Source: an uncultured Lachnospiraceae bacterium
GTDB lineage: Bacteria > Bacillota > Clostridia > Lachnospirales > Lachnospiraceae
DNA: 20,622 bases
Direction of reading: 5' to 3'
NCBI GenBank assembly: GCA_937916415.1
Contig: CALGGH010000033.1
Coordinates: 1 to 20,622 of the forward strand
Positions 6,641-14,009 of this stretch are shown here, piece by piece. The position numbers were made by a program, and so were the translations under genes. Every line of letters begins with the position of its first letter. Within the stretch, counting starts at the first letter, position 1. A model generated the notes under the pieces. That model had not been told where the DNA came from and searched no databases. It worked only from the letters and a program-made list of their open reading frames with translations.

Positions 6641-6799
6641 TAGGCGCTGTAAATAAATAACTTCATAAAGATGCGCAGACTGGATTTTCATGTGCAAGGC
6701 GGAGGAAGGAGTCGTAGCGGGCTACGGCGACTGACGACAACGCAGTCACATGGAAATTCAGACAAGCAGATTAGGAAGTTATTTGTTTACAGTGCCTTA
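6641..6799. repeat. ~160-bp long palindromic element between convergent genes
   Basis: The ends are inverted copies: TAGGCGCTGTAAATAAATAA on the left and the reverse complement of TTTGTTTACAGTGCCTTA on the right. Pairing continues inward (AACTTC/GAAGTT, CAGACTGGATTTTCATGTG against CACATGGAAATTCAGAC) to a centre of GTCGTAGC-GG-GCTACGGCGAC. The right end overlaps the stop codon of bioY. It would fold into a long hairpin on either strand and may stop convergent transcription from the ZIP and bioY sides. The compact self-complementary structure looks like a dispersed MITE/REP-type element; copy number cannot be seen here. Confidence 0.85.
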
Positions 6800-7342
6800 T
6801 GCGATGAGTCCCGTCCTGAGCAGGGGCTTGCGCACGAGACGGCCTAACAGGTTGGCTATGGCGACCTTGGTCAGGTCGATGGGGATGAACGGGATCACGC
6901 ACACGCTCAGGGCATAACCGATCTCGCAGTCCATCTGTATCACGAACCAGGCCGTGCCGAGCACGTAATCAACTGCTATTCCGATGACCATTCCGATCAC
7001 GGTCCAGATCAGATTTCCCTTGGATTTCTCAAAGAATATTCCGCTTATTATCGCCAATGGGATGAAACCGATCAGATAACCTCCGGTAGGTCCGACAAGC
7101 TTGGCCAGTCCGCCCTGATATCCGGAGAAGACCGGCAGTCCGAAGACACCGAGAAGCAGGTATGCTACGTAACTGATCAGTGCGCCCTTCATGCCTGCCA
7201 GGTAGACCGACAGGCAGATGATCAGGATCGTGAGAGATACGGGTATGGGCCCTATCGGTATCGAGATCGGTCCGAATATGCACAGCAGGGCGGCCACGAT
7301 CGCGTAGGTCGTGATGGCGTAGATCTTAGTTTTGTTCTCCAT
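6797..7342 (-). CDS. bioY: Biotin transporter BioY (ECF S component)
   Basis: This 181-residue membrane protein has about six hydrophobic helices and the BioY landmarks: ISIPIGPIPVSLTIL (26-40), LLLGVFGLPVFSG (61-73) and GPTGGYLIGF (83-92). It is the biotin-binding S component, working alone or with the shared ECF energizing module (EcfA/A'/T), which is not in this window. AAAGGAG lies 9 bases before the ATG. The upstream region has a strong promoter overlapped by a BirA-type operator, which independently supports biotin transport. The stop codon overlaps the terminal arm of a long palindromic repeat. Confidence 0.95.
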   Translation of the reverse strand: MENKTKIYAITTYAIVAALLCIFGPISIPIGPIPVSLTILIICLSVYLAGMKGALISYVAYLLLGVFGLPVFSGYQGGLAKLVGPTGGYLIGFIPLAIISGIFFEKSKGNLIWTVIGMVIGIAVDYVLGTAWFVIQMDCEIGYALSVCVIPFIPIDLTKVAIANLLGRLVRKPLLRTGLIA

Positions 7343-7392
7343 GTTAATTGCTCCTTTGGTCGTTGTTTAGGTAAACGCTGATGCCGGATGAA

Positions 7393-7421
7393 AATATATC
7401 ATTAACTCACGCGATTGTCAA
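7393..7421 (-). promoter_or_regulatory. bioY promoter
   Basis: On the minus strand TTGACA (7421-7416), a 17-bp spacer and TATATT (7398-7393) form a near-perfect sigma-A promoter about 45 bases before the expected leader and start of bioY. The -35 box is inside the downstream arm of the BirA-type operator. Confidence 0.88.
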
Positions 7422-7447
7422 CCCAATAATGTTGTTAGGTTGACAAT
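7414..7447. promoter_or_regulatory. BirA (biotin repressor) operator
   Basis: ATTGTCAACC (7414-7423), a 14-base spacer and GGTTGACAAT (7438-7447) form a perfect 10-bp inverted repeat that extends outward by CGCG/CGCG. It matches the known bacterial BirA operator pattern, TTGTnAACC-N14-16-GGTTnACAA. Overlap with the -35 box implies that biotin-loaded BirA represses bioY. A birA gene is not in the window. Confidence 0.9.
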
Positions 7448-7534
7448 CGCGCCCGGGGACGGAGTCAGGGTGTCAAAATACATGTCTGTCCACAGCGTGC
7501 ATATTGTGATAAAATAATAAATTGGTTAATTAGC

Positions 7535-7644
7535 AACGTCATTTAGTTTAGTTTTTATGTCATCCTGAGCGTTAGCGAAGGATCTCCGGTTGTGGGATTC
7601 TTCGCTTCGCTCAGAATGACAATGCTCGTTAACTTAATGACATT
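7535..7644. repeat. ~110-bp palindromic dispersed repeat
   Basis: The core runs from GTCATCCTGAGCG, through GCGAAGGATCT, to GATTCTTCGC and CGCTCAGAATGAC, a well-known bacterial palindromic repeat pattern. Outside it, AACGTCATTTAGTTTAG pairs imperfectly with CTCGTTAACTTAATGACATT, so the full element is about 110 bp. It sits between bioY and the macrodomain gene and ends about 30 bases before the latter's start codon. Confidence 0.85.
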
Positions 7645-7674
7645 GGGTTAAAGAAAATACTGGGAGCGGCGCCT

Positions 7675-8451
7675 ATGAATCAACAGGAACGCAGGATATG
7701 GCTTATAGATTATCTGAGAAATGAATCTCCGGATCTGGCGGACGTGGGGATCCCCGGGGATGAGTCCGCACAGAAGGACCTGCTTCGCGCACTCATGAAC
7801 GTGAGGGCGCCGAGGGCGATCAGCGACGAGTTCCTGCAGATACAGGATGCGTACCTGACGGAGGAGTCCGGGAGGACGGGGATAGTGAACATAGGCGACC
7901 TGACTCACTTTGGCAAGGACAAGAGGATTTACCTCTGGCAGGGCGACATCACTACCCTGAAGTGTGACGCGATAGTGAACGCGGCCAATCCTCAGATGAG
8001 GGGATGCTTCATCCCGCTGCACCGCTGCATAGACAACTGCATTCATTCCGGGAGCGGCGTACAGCTACGGCTCAAGATGGATGAGATCATGCGCAGGCAG
8101 GGACATGACGAGCCCGTCGGCAGCGCCAAGATATCCCCGGCGTATAACCTGCCCTGCGAGTACGTGATCCACGTTGCGGGGCCGATAGTATACGGGGAGC
8201 TGGAGGAAGAGCACGTAAACCAGCTGACCACCTGCTACAGGACCTGCATGGAGGTCGCTGACCTTTATGAGCTTACGAGCATCGCCTTTTGCTGCATATC
8301 CACGGGAGAGTATCATTTCCCGAGGGAGCAGGCGGCCCGGATCGCGACGCGCACGGTCAAGGATTACCTGGAGGAAACTTCATCCCGGATCAAGGTGATC
8401 TTTAACGTCTTTTCCGACGAAGACCTGGAGATATACACGCATCTCTTGTAA
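7675..8451 (+). CDS. Zn-dependent macrodomain protein-ADP-ribose hydrolase
   Basis: The 258-residue protein has an N-terminal helical extension and a macrodomain (about 84-258) that removes ADP-ribose from proteins. ADP-ribose contacts are visible: GDIT (90-93), NAAN (102-105), GSGV (126-129) and CISTGEYHFP. The GCFIPLHRCIDNCIH stretch (110-124) carries C111, H116 and C118, which match the catalytic zinc site of the Zn-macro group known from Staphylococcus and Streptococcus. In those organisms the gene sits with a SirTM sirtuin and a lipoylated GcvH-like carrier; neither is present here, so it stands alone ahead of fumarase genes. The start has only a weak GGAG. Family assignment is firm; the cellular target is unknown. 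Confidence 0.9.
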   Translation: MNQQERRIWLIDYLRNESPDLADVGIPGDESAQKDLLRALMNVRAPRAISDEFLQIQDAYLTEESGRTGIVNIGDLTHFGKDKRIYLWQGDITTLKCDAIVNAANPQMRGCFIPLHRCIDNCIHSGSGVQLRLKMDEIMRRQGHDEPVGSAKISPAYNLPCEYVIHVAGPIVYGELEEEHVNQLTTCYRTCMEVADLYELTSIAFCCISTGEYHFPREQAARIATRTVKDYLEETSSRIKVIFNVFSDEDLEIYTHLL

Positions 8452-8481
8452 CCCGGACAAAATAAATGAGGAAAGCAGAAA

Positions 8482-9351
8482 TTGGACAACAACGGAAGCA
8501 TGGATGGCATCAGAAACATAGAAGTACGTGAGATAACCGACTGCATAGCCCGACTCTGCGTGGAGGCCAACGAGTCCCTGCCGGAGGACGTGAGGCGTGC
8601 GCTTGACCGGTACAGGGACATGGAAAGGGAAGACCTCCCGAGGGGCATCCTTGAGAAGATCATCGAGAACTACCACATAGCTGACGACGAGCACGTGCCG
8701 ATCTGTCAGGATACCGGCATGGCGGTCATCTTTCTCGAGATAGGCCAGGACGTGCACCTGACGGGCGGCGACCTGCATGACGCGGTTAACGAAGGCGTCC
8801 GCCGCGGTTACGTGGACGGATACCTGCGCAAGTCGGTGGTGGCCGATCCCATCCGGCGCGGCAACACCGGAGACAACACTCCCGCCATGGTGACCACCGA
8901 GATAGTGCCCGGGGATCACGTGAGGATCACCGTCGCTCCTAAGGGCTTCGGCAGCGAAAACATGAGCGCGATCAGGATGCTCAAGCCTTCGCAGGGACTC
9001 GAGGGAGTCAAGGACTTCATCATTGATGCCGTCAGGGCAGCAGGCCCCAATCCATGCCCGCCGATGATAGTCGGCGTGGGAATGGGAGGAACTTTCGACA
9101 AGGCAGCCCTTTTGGCCAAAAAGGCGCTGCTCCGTCCGGTGGATTCGTCCAATCCCGATCCGTATTATGCGGAACTCGAAAAGGAACTGCTTGAGCGCAT
9201 AAACGAGCTGGACATAGGCCCTCAGGGCTTAGGAGGCGTGACCACCGCCCTGGGACTGAACGTAGAAACCCTGCCCACGCACATAGCCGGACTGCCGGTA
9301 GCCGTCAATATCAGCTGCCACGTCACCCGGCACGGGACGGAGGTGATCTGA
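8482..9351 (+). CDS. Fumarate hydratase class I, alpha subunit
   Basis: This 289-residue protein is the N-terminal half of class I (iron-sulfur) fumarase, which interconverts fumarate and malate. Three cysteines at the expected [4Fe-4S] positions are present: C75 in CQDTGM, C192 in NPCPPMIVGVGMGG and C279 in NISCHVTRH. It would pair with the beta subunit encoded 2 bases downstream. A TTG start at 8482 is chosen because GAGGAAAG lies just upstream; an in-frame ATG at 8500 has poor spacing. The closely related L-tartrate dehydratase TtdAB has the same organisation and cannot be fully excluded, but subunit lengths fit fumarase well. The cluster is oxygen-labile, consistent with an anaerobe. Confidence 0.92.
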   Translation: MDNNGSMDGIRNIEVREITDCIARLCVEANESLPEDVRRALDRYRDMEREDLPRGILEKIIENYHIADDEHVPICQDTGMAVIFLEIGQDVHLTGGDLHDAVNEGVRRGYVDGYLRKSVVADPIRRGNTGDNTPAMVTTEIVPGDHVRITVAPKGFGSENMSAIRMLKPSQGLEGVKDFIIDAVRAAGPNPCPPMIVGVGMGGTFDKAALLAKKALLRPVDSSNPDPYYAELEKELLERINELDIGPQGLGGVTTALGLNVETLPTHIAGLPVAVNISCHVTRHGTEVI

Positions 9352-9353
9352 AC

Positions 9354-9890
9354 ATGAAGAGATACGTCACGCTTCCGCTTACTGAGGAAATGGCCAGGGA
9401 GATGAGGGCCGGAGATGAGGTGTACCTGACCGGATGCGTATACACGTCCAGGGACGCGGGGCACAAGAGGATGTGCGAGGCGCTCGCCCGCGGCGAAGAA
9501 CTGCCCTTTGACCCCATGGACGCGGTCATATATTACGTTGGCCCCAGTCCTGCCAAGCCCGGCCGGGTCATCGGATCCGCCGGTCCTACCACGAGCGGCA
9601 GGATGGATGCCTACGCGCCGACCATGATGAGCGTCGGTGCCCGGGGAATGATAGGCAAGGGAGCGCGGTCCGCGGAAGTCATCGAAGCCATGAAAAAATA
9701 CGGCGGGGTATACTTTGGGGCCATAGGAGGTGCCGGAGCGCTGCTTGCCAGGTGCATCAAGAGCGCGGAGCTCATCGCGTACGAGGACCTGCAGTCAGAG
9801 GCGCTGAGGAAGCTGTACGTGGAGGACTTTCCGGTAACGGTCATAATAGACAGCCTGGGAAACAACCTGTATGAACGACATAAAGCTTGA
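9354..9890 (+). CDS. Fumarate hydratase class I, beta subunit
   Basis: This 178-residue protein matches the C-terminal (swivel) domain of class I fumarases. Landmarks are MKRYVTLPLTEEMAREMRAGDEVYLTG in the N-terminal region (shown as LTEEMAREMRAGD core), GCVYTSRDAGHKRM, GPTTSGRMD and FGAIGGAGALLA. It completes the active site with the alpha subunit just upstream. A near-perfect ribosome binding site, GGAGGTGATC, overlaps the end of the alpha gene, so the two are translationally coupled. Confidence 0.92.
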   Translation: MKRYVTLPLTEEMAREMRAGDEVYLTGCVYTSRDAGHKRMCEALARGEELPFDPMDAVIYYVGPSPAKPGRVIGSAGPTTSGRMDAYAPTMMSVGARGMIGKGARSAEVIEAMKKYGGVYFGAIGGAGALLARCIKSAELIAYEDLQSEALRKLYVEDFPVTVIIDSLGNNLYERHKA

Positions 9891-9905
9891 TGAAAAGGAC
9901 TCACA

Positions 9906-10946
9906 ATGACTACCGGAAAGAAATCGGACGCTAAGAACAATCACCTGCGGTCAGGCATCATCAGATGGGCGGTGGTTGCCGCCTTGCTGGTTTTTGTTTA
10001 CGTATGGAAAAAAGACAAGATCATGGAGGCCGCCGGAGAGATCAGGCACCTGCCGGTCATCACGGGACTAATCTGCCTGGCGCTGGGCATCGCGTACTGT
10101 GCTTTCGAGGGAGCGGTCATCATGCTCATCTCTACGGAGGACGGACGCAGGCTTCGGTTCGGCCAGTCCTTTGGATGCAGCCTGTACCATGCGTTTTATA
10201 AGTTCGTGAGCCTCGGCGTGATATCCGGCATAGCGGAGATTTTTTACCTGCATTCAGAGGGACTGTCGCTCGGCAAGTCCACGGGCATGTCGCTGATCAG
10301 GTATACGATGCTGCGCATCGCGACCGCACTGATAGGCGTGGCGGGAACCGTCATCCTGGCGATTGACGGCAATGCCATGCTCCATCGCTACAGGGTGTTC
10401 GTCGCGCTGGGCATGATCGTGTCGCTGGTGATAGCCTTCGTGATGTTTGCCGTCAGCTATTCCCACAGGTTCGCGGTGCTCGTCAAGAAACTCATTTCAC
10501 GCGTATTCGGCAGAAATGAGGCCATGCGGGACAGGTTCTGCGCCCAGATAGACAGGTTCAACGAGGCGGGCAAGAGCACGTGGAAAAACAGGACGGAGAT
10601 AATCACGTGCATCCTGCTCAGCTGCCTGCAGCTGTTATGCTGGAACGCGATCCCCGCAGTTATTTTTGCTACCGGGTCAGACGTAAATTATCCGGAGTGC
10701 ATGGCCGTCATGACGGTGATCAACATGCTGGGCGCGGTGATGATATCACCCGCGGGCGTGGGCACGCTGGAATATCTGTTTTCACTTTTCTTTGGCGGCG
10801 CCTACGGAGTGACGTCCACGGCTGCCCTGATACTCTACAGGTTTTTCACCATGATAGCCCCGTGCCTGGCAGGCATCGTGGCGGTGCTGACCCACGGCAG
10901 GGCAGAGGTGATAACCGGGAAGGAAGAATCTGATGTACAATGCTAA
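9906..10946 (+). CDS. Flippase-like membrane protein (LPG synthase TM / UPF0104 family)
   Basis: The 346-residue protein has about eight transmembrane helices and resembles the membrane domain of lysylphosphatidylglycerol synthase and AglD-type proteins (LPG_synthase_TM). Family features include the FGQSFGCSLYHAFYKFVSLGVISGI region, with cores such as SLYHAFYKFVSLG, and SPAGVGTLEYLFSLFFG toward the C-terminus. The soluble aminoacyl-transferase domain of MprF is absent, so transfer of lysine is not expected; lipid or polyprenyl-linked substrate movement is the usual proposal. AAGGA precedes the start. Its last 14 bases overlap the next gene. Substrate is unknown. Confidence 0.8.
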   Translation: MTTGKKSDAKNNHLRSGIIRWAVVAALLVFVYVWKKDKIMEAAGEIRHLPVITGLICLALGIAYCAFEGAVIMLISTEDGRRLRFGQSFGCSLYHAFYKFVSLGVISGIAEIFYLHSEGLSLGKSTGMSLIRYTMLRIATALIGVAGTVILAIDGNAMLHRYRVFVALGMIVSLVIAFVMFAVSYSHRFAVLVKKLISRVFGRNEAMRDRFCAQIDRFNEAGKSTWKNRTEIITCILLSCLQLLCWNAIPAVIFATGSDVNYPECMAVMTVINMLGAVMISPAGVGTLEYLFSLFFGGAYGVTSTAALILYRFFTMIAPCLAGIVAVLTHGRAEVITGKEESDVQC

Positions 10947-11484
10947 GCTTGACGTACGTAAATTGGTGGCATCCGCGCTCTTCATGGCGCTCGGACTGGT
11001 GCTGCCGTTTCTGACCGGCTCCAATCCGGCCATTGCCAAGGTGCTCTCGCCCATGCACATACCGATCTTTCTGTGCGGCATGGCGTGCGGATGGAAGTAC
11101 GGACTGGCGGTGGGCATCATCACGCCTCTTTTGAGGTCATTTCTCTTCGGCATGCCTGCGCTCATGCCCAATGCCGTGGGCATGGCCTTTGAACTGGGCA
11201 CCTACGGACTGGTCATCGGCCTCACGTACGCGATTTTTCGCAAAAAAGGCATCGTGGGCATATACGTAAGCCTGATCATGGCCATGCTGGCGGGACGCAT
11301 CGTATGGGGACTCATCAGTCCGCTGACTTACGGACTGGCAGGCGACGAGTTCAGCTTCGCGATATTCCTGGCCAAGGGCTTTACCAATCAGATACCGGGA
11401 ACCATCACGACGCTGATCATAGTGCCCCTGATCATGGTTGCGTTGCTTAGGACGGGACTCGTGGATGACGCCATAAACAGATGA
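10933..11484 (+). CDS. ECF transporter S component, substrate unknown
   Basis: This 183-residue membrane protein has about six hydrophobic helices. Motifs such as KLVASALFMALGLVLPF, LSPMHIPIFLCGMACGWKYG and ITPLLRSFLFGMP match the uncharacterised ECF S-component family (PF12822 type). It would bind a vitamin-like or other small nutrient and use the shared ECF energizing module encoded elsewhere. AAGGAAG lies before the ATG, which is inside the preceding gene (14-bp overlap); its stop overlaps the next start (ATGA). The tight coupling to a manganese exporter is notable but does not identify the substrate. Confidence 0.82.
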   Translation: MYNAKLDVRKLVASALFMALGLVLPFLTGSNPAIAKVLSPMHIPIFLCGMACGWKYGLAVGIITPLLRSFLFGMPALMPNAVGMAFELGTYGLVIGLTYAIFRKKGIVGIYVSLIMAMLAGRIVWGLISPLTYGLAGDEFSFAIFLAKGFTNQIPGTITTLIIVPLIMVALLRTGLVDDAINR

Positions 11485-12125
11485 CTGCTTCGGTTGCCCT
11501 TTTTATATTCAACAGCATCGCTCTCGGCGTGGGGCTTGCGATGGACGCTTTTTCCGTGTCCCTGGCCAACGGACTGCATGAACCGGAGATGAGTGGGCCG
11601 AGGACGTGCATGATAGCGGGTACGTATGCCCTTTTTCAGTTTGCGATGCCCGTCATCGGATGGGCGTGCGTAAGGAGCATTGCAACGGCCTTCGAGGTCT
11701 TCCGCGGCATCATTCCGTGGATGGCGCTTGTGCTGTTGCTCTTTTTGGGGGCCAAGATGCTGACAGAGGGCGTCAGGACGCATCGTGAGGACCTGGAGTG
11801 CGAGCACTGCGCAAACCGTGAATGCGGCGGCTGCAAACATGACCATGCCGATCAGTACCGCAGGCTCTCGGCCGGCATGCTCATCCTGCAGGGGCTGGCC
11901 ACCTCGATCGACGCGCTGTCGGTGGGATTCACGATAGCGGAATACGGGCTTGCCAGGGCGATCGCCGCATCACTGATCATAGCGGCGGTCACGTTCGTGA
12001 TCTGCGTCCTGGGACTCGTCATGGGACGGACCGTCGGCACCAGGCTCGAATGGAAGGCATCCGTGCTGGGCGGGGTCATTTTGATGGCCATCGGCGTGGA
12101 GATATTCGTAAGCGCACTGATCTGA
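11481..12125 (+). CDS. mntP: MntP-type manganese exporter with Cys/His-rich loop
   Basis: This 214-residue, six-helix protein has the twofold MntP layout: ALGVGLAMDAFSVSLANG (14-31) in the first half and ATSIDALSVGFT (140-151) in the second, with the acidic residues that MntP needs for Mn(II) export. MntP is normally near 190 residues; the extra length sits in the central cytosolic loop, which holds C107, H109, C110, C115, C118, H120 and H122 (CEHCANRECGGCKHDH). This loop could bind a metal. The start overlaps the stop of the ECF gene by 4 bases. No yybP-ykoY Mn riboswitch is possible at that position, so regulation would be from further upstream. Confidence 0.9.
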   Translation: MTASVALFIFNSIALGVGLAMDAFSVSLANGLHEPEMSGPRTCMIAGTYALFQFAMPVIGWACVRSIATAFEVFRGIIPWMALVLLLFLGAKMLTEGVRTHREDLECEHCANRECGGCKHDHADQYRRLSAGMLILQGLATSIDALSVGFTIAEYGLARAIAASLIIAAVTFVICVLGLVMGRTVGTRLEWKASVLGGVILMAIGVEIFVSALI

Positions 12126-12222
12126 TTTCGACCTGATCCGGACATGACCTGATCCGGACTTGAGCTGATCCGGGCTTGGCCTGCTCCGGACCTGACCTGC
12201 TCCCGGCCTAACCTGCTCCCGG
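12126..12222. repeat. Degenerate 16-17-bp tandem repeat, six units
   Basis: Units on the pattern ACATGACCTGATCCGG start near 12126, 12142, 12158, 12174, 12190 and 12207. CTGATC also occurs at the very end of the mntP gene, so the array looks like an expansion of that 3' end. It fills the whole gap before the MATE gene. Confidence 0.85.
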
Positions 12223-12235
12223 CCTGATTTTGATA

Positions 12236-14005
12236 ATGAACAAAAAGGATTATTTTGACAAAAACACCTACGTCAGGTTTCTCGTTCCGACGGTGCTGGC
12301 GCTACTTGGCTCGACTTTTTCGTCGTTTGGAAACACGCTCCTGGCGGGCCGCTTTCTGGGCAGGGACGCGCTGAACATGATGAGCGTGCTGTCCAGCTTT
12401 ACCTTCATGTATGCGATGACAGGGTGCCTGATCTCCATAGGAGCGGCCTCGAGGTCCTCGCTCGCGCTGGGCAGTCAGGATTACCGGACGGCCGCCGAAT
12501 ACGAGTGGCTGGCCATGGTGCTCTCGTTCGTGGTACCGATCCTGTTGTCCCTGCCGTGCGTCATCTTTTTCGACAGGTTCTTCATGCTGCTGGGAGCAAG
12601 TCCCGAGGCATGTGAGCTGGGCGCGACGTACGGCAGGCTGATGCTGGCATTCGGTTTCCTGAATACGCTGACGTATTTTCCGTTCAATTACCTGCGCCTC
12701 ATAGGCAGGGGGCGTTACGGCACCTATTCCTTCGGCCTGATGGGGATCATCGACGTGGTGCTGGTCTACGCGTTCCTCAGGCTGGGACTTGGCACCGTGG
12801 GAATAGCGCTGGGCTACGTGACCTCGATGATCATAGCCAACGGCATGGGATTATGGTTCCTGCTGACCAAAAACAGGATTTTCAGGATATCGAGGCCCCG
12901 TGCGTCAGACGTTCCCCACATGCTGAAGAACGTCATTTCGTTCGGAAGCGCATCCGCCCTGAACAACCTCTGCAAAATGCTGCGTACGGCGCTGATGAAC
13001 GTGATAGTGGCCCGTTTCCTGGGCAAGGACGGAGTCTCATCGCTGGCCGTGGGGTTTTCGATCATCAACCTGGCGTCCGCGACCGTGACAGGCTTCGGAC
13101 AGGCCATGTCTCCCATAATAGGCGTGCTCCGCGGCGAGCATGACCGTAACGGTCAGCATGGGACCATCGGAGTCAGCCTCAGGTTCGCGATCACGTTCCA
13201 CGCGGCGCTGGCGGTGATCATCATGCTGTTCGCGCCGCAGATATCGGAATTCTTCGGGATCAGCGACCCTGAACACGTGCGTGAGACCGCGATCGTGGTC
13301 AGGCTCGTGGCCGTGAGCCTGATTCCTTCGGCCGCGATGAACGTGCTGATATATTATTACACCGCCATAGGCGAGAACAGGGGAGCCCGCCTGCTGACCG
13401 CGATGCACGCGTTCGTATTTCCGGTGGCGCTGGCTTACGTTCACCTGAGGATCGACAGCTCCGGTTATTATGCCGCGTCGTTCATCATGGCGGAACTGCT
13501 GGATCTCGCGGTGATGGCCGCATATGCCGGGGTCCGGACCAAGGCTTCTCCGCAGCTTGACGGCATTTTGCTGGAGGAAAGGACGTATTCGGAAAAGTTC
13601 TTTTCGACCACGTCGGACGGCACGCCGGACAGAGCCGTTGAAGCGTCTGAGCGCGTGGTGGCCTTCTGCGAGGAAAATGACGTCAACCCCGTGCTTTGCG
13701 TCAAGATACCGCTGGTGGTTGAGGAACTGCTGGTGACTCTGGCCAGGCACTGCAGCGAGGGGGACAATGCCCGCATGGACGTCAGGATTTCGCTGGTGGG
13801 TGAAAAGGTCGTGATGAGGATCAGGTGCGAGGGCCGGATATTTAACCCGGTTGCCTGGTACCATGACAGGAAGCAAAGGCTTACGCCCGAGGAATTCATG
13901 GATGATGACAGTTTCAGCATGGACGTCGTGGATAAAGTAGCCAAAAGCGTGGAATATTCTAACATGTTTGACGTAAACAACCTGATAGTGACCATGGGGG
14001 AGTGA
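12236..14005 (+). CDS. MATE-family transporter fused to a degenerate RsbW-like ATPase domain
   Basis: The first ~440 residues are a 12-helix MATE transporter (cation-coupled multidrug or metabolite efflux; LVPTVLALLGSTFSSFGNTLLAGRFLG near the start, cores such as FGNTLLAGRFLG). After a linker, residues about 465-589 resemble the RsbW/SpoIIAB-like GHKL ATPase fold (VEASERVVAFCEENDV, then EELLVTLARHC, ending YSNMFDVNNLIVTM). In active members the N-box reads E-x3-N-x3-H; here it is E497, T501, H505, so the Mg-binding Asn is lost. The glycine-rich ATP-lid is DDDSFSMDVVDK. ATP binding is therefore doubtful. ATG at 12236 is preferred to TTG at 12230; neither has a clear ribosome binding site, as tandem repeats abut the start. 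Confidence 0.82.
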   Translation: MNKKDYFDKNTYVRFLVPTVLALLGSTFSSFGNTLLAGRFLGRDALNMMSVLSSFTFMYAMTGCLISIGAASRSSLALGSQDYRTAAEYEWLAMVLSFVVPILLSLPCVIFFDRFFMLLGASPEACELGATYGRLMLAFGFLNTLTYFPFNYLRLIGRGRYGTYSFGLMGIIDVVLVYAFLRLGLGTVGIALGYVTSMIIANGMGLWFLLTKNRIFRISRPRASDVPHMLKNVISFGSASALNNLCKMLRTALMNVIVARFLGKDGVSSLAVGFSIINLASATVTGFGQAMSPIIGVLRGEHDRNGQHGTIGVSLRFAITFHAALAVIIMLFAPQISEFFGISDPEHVRETAIVVRLVAVSLIPSAAMNVLIYYYTAIGENRGARLLTAMHAFVFPVALAYVHLRIDSSGYYAASFIMAELLDLAVMAAYAGVRTKASPQLDGILLEERTYSEKFFSTTSDGTPDRAVEASERVVAFCEENDVNPVLCVKIPLVVEELLVTLARHCSEGDNARMDVRISLVGEKVVMRIRCEGRIFNPVAWYHDRKQRLTPEEFMDDDSFSMDVVDKVAKSVEYSNMFDVNNLIVTMGE

Positions 14006-14009
14006 GACA

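Noticed and set aside
11400..11480. Mn riboswitch (yybP-ykoY) ahead of mntP
   Set aside because: The mntP start overlaps the preceding coding sequence, leaving no leader for such an element.
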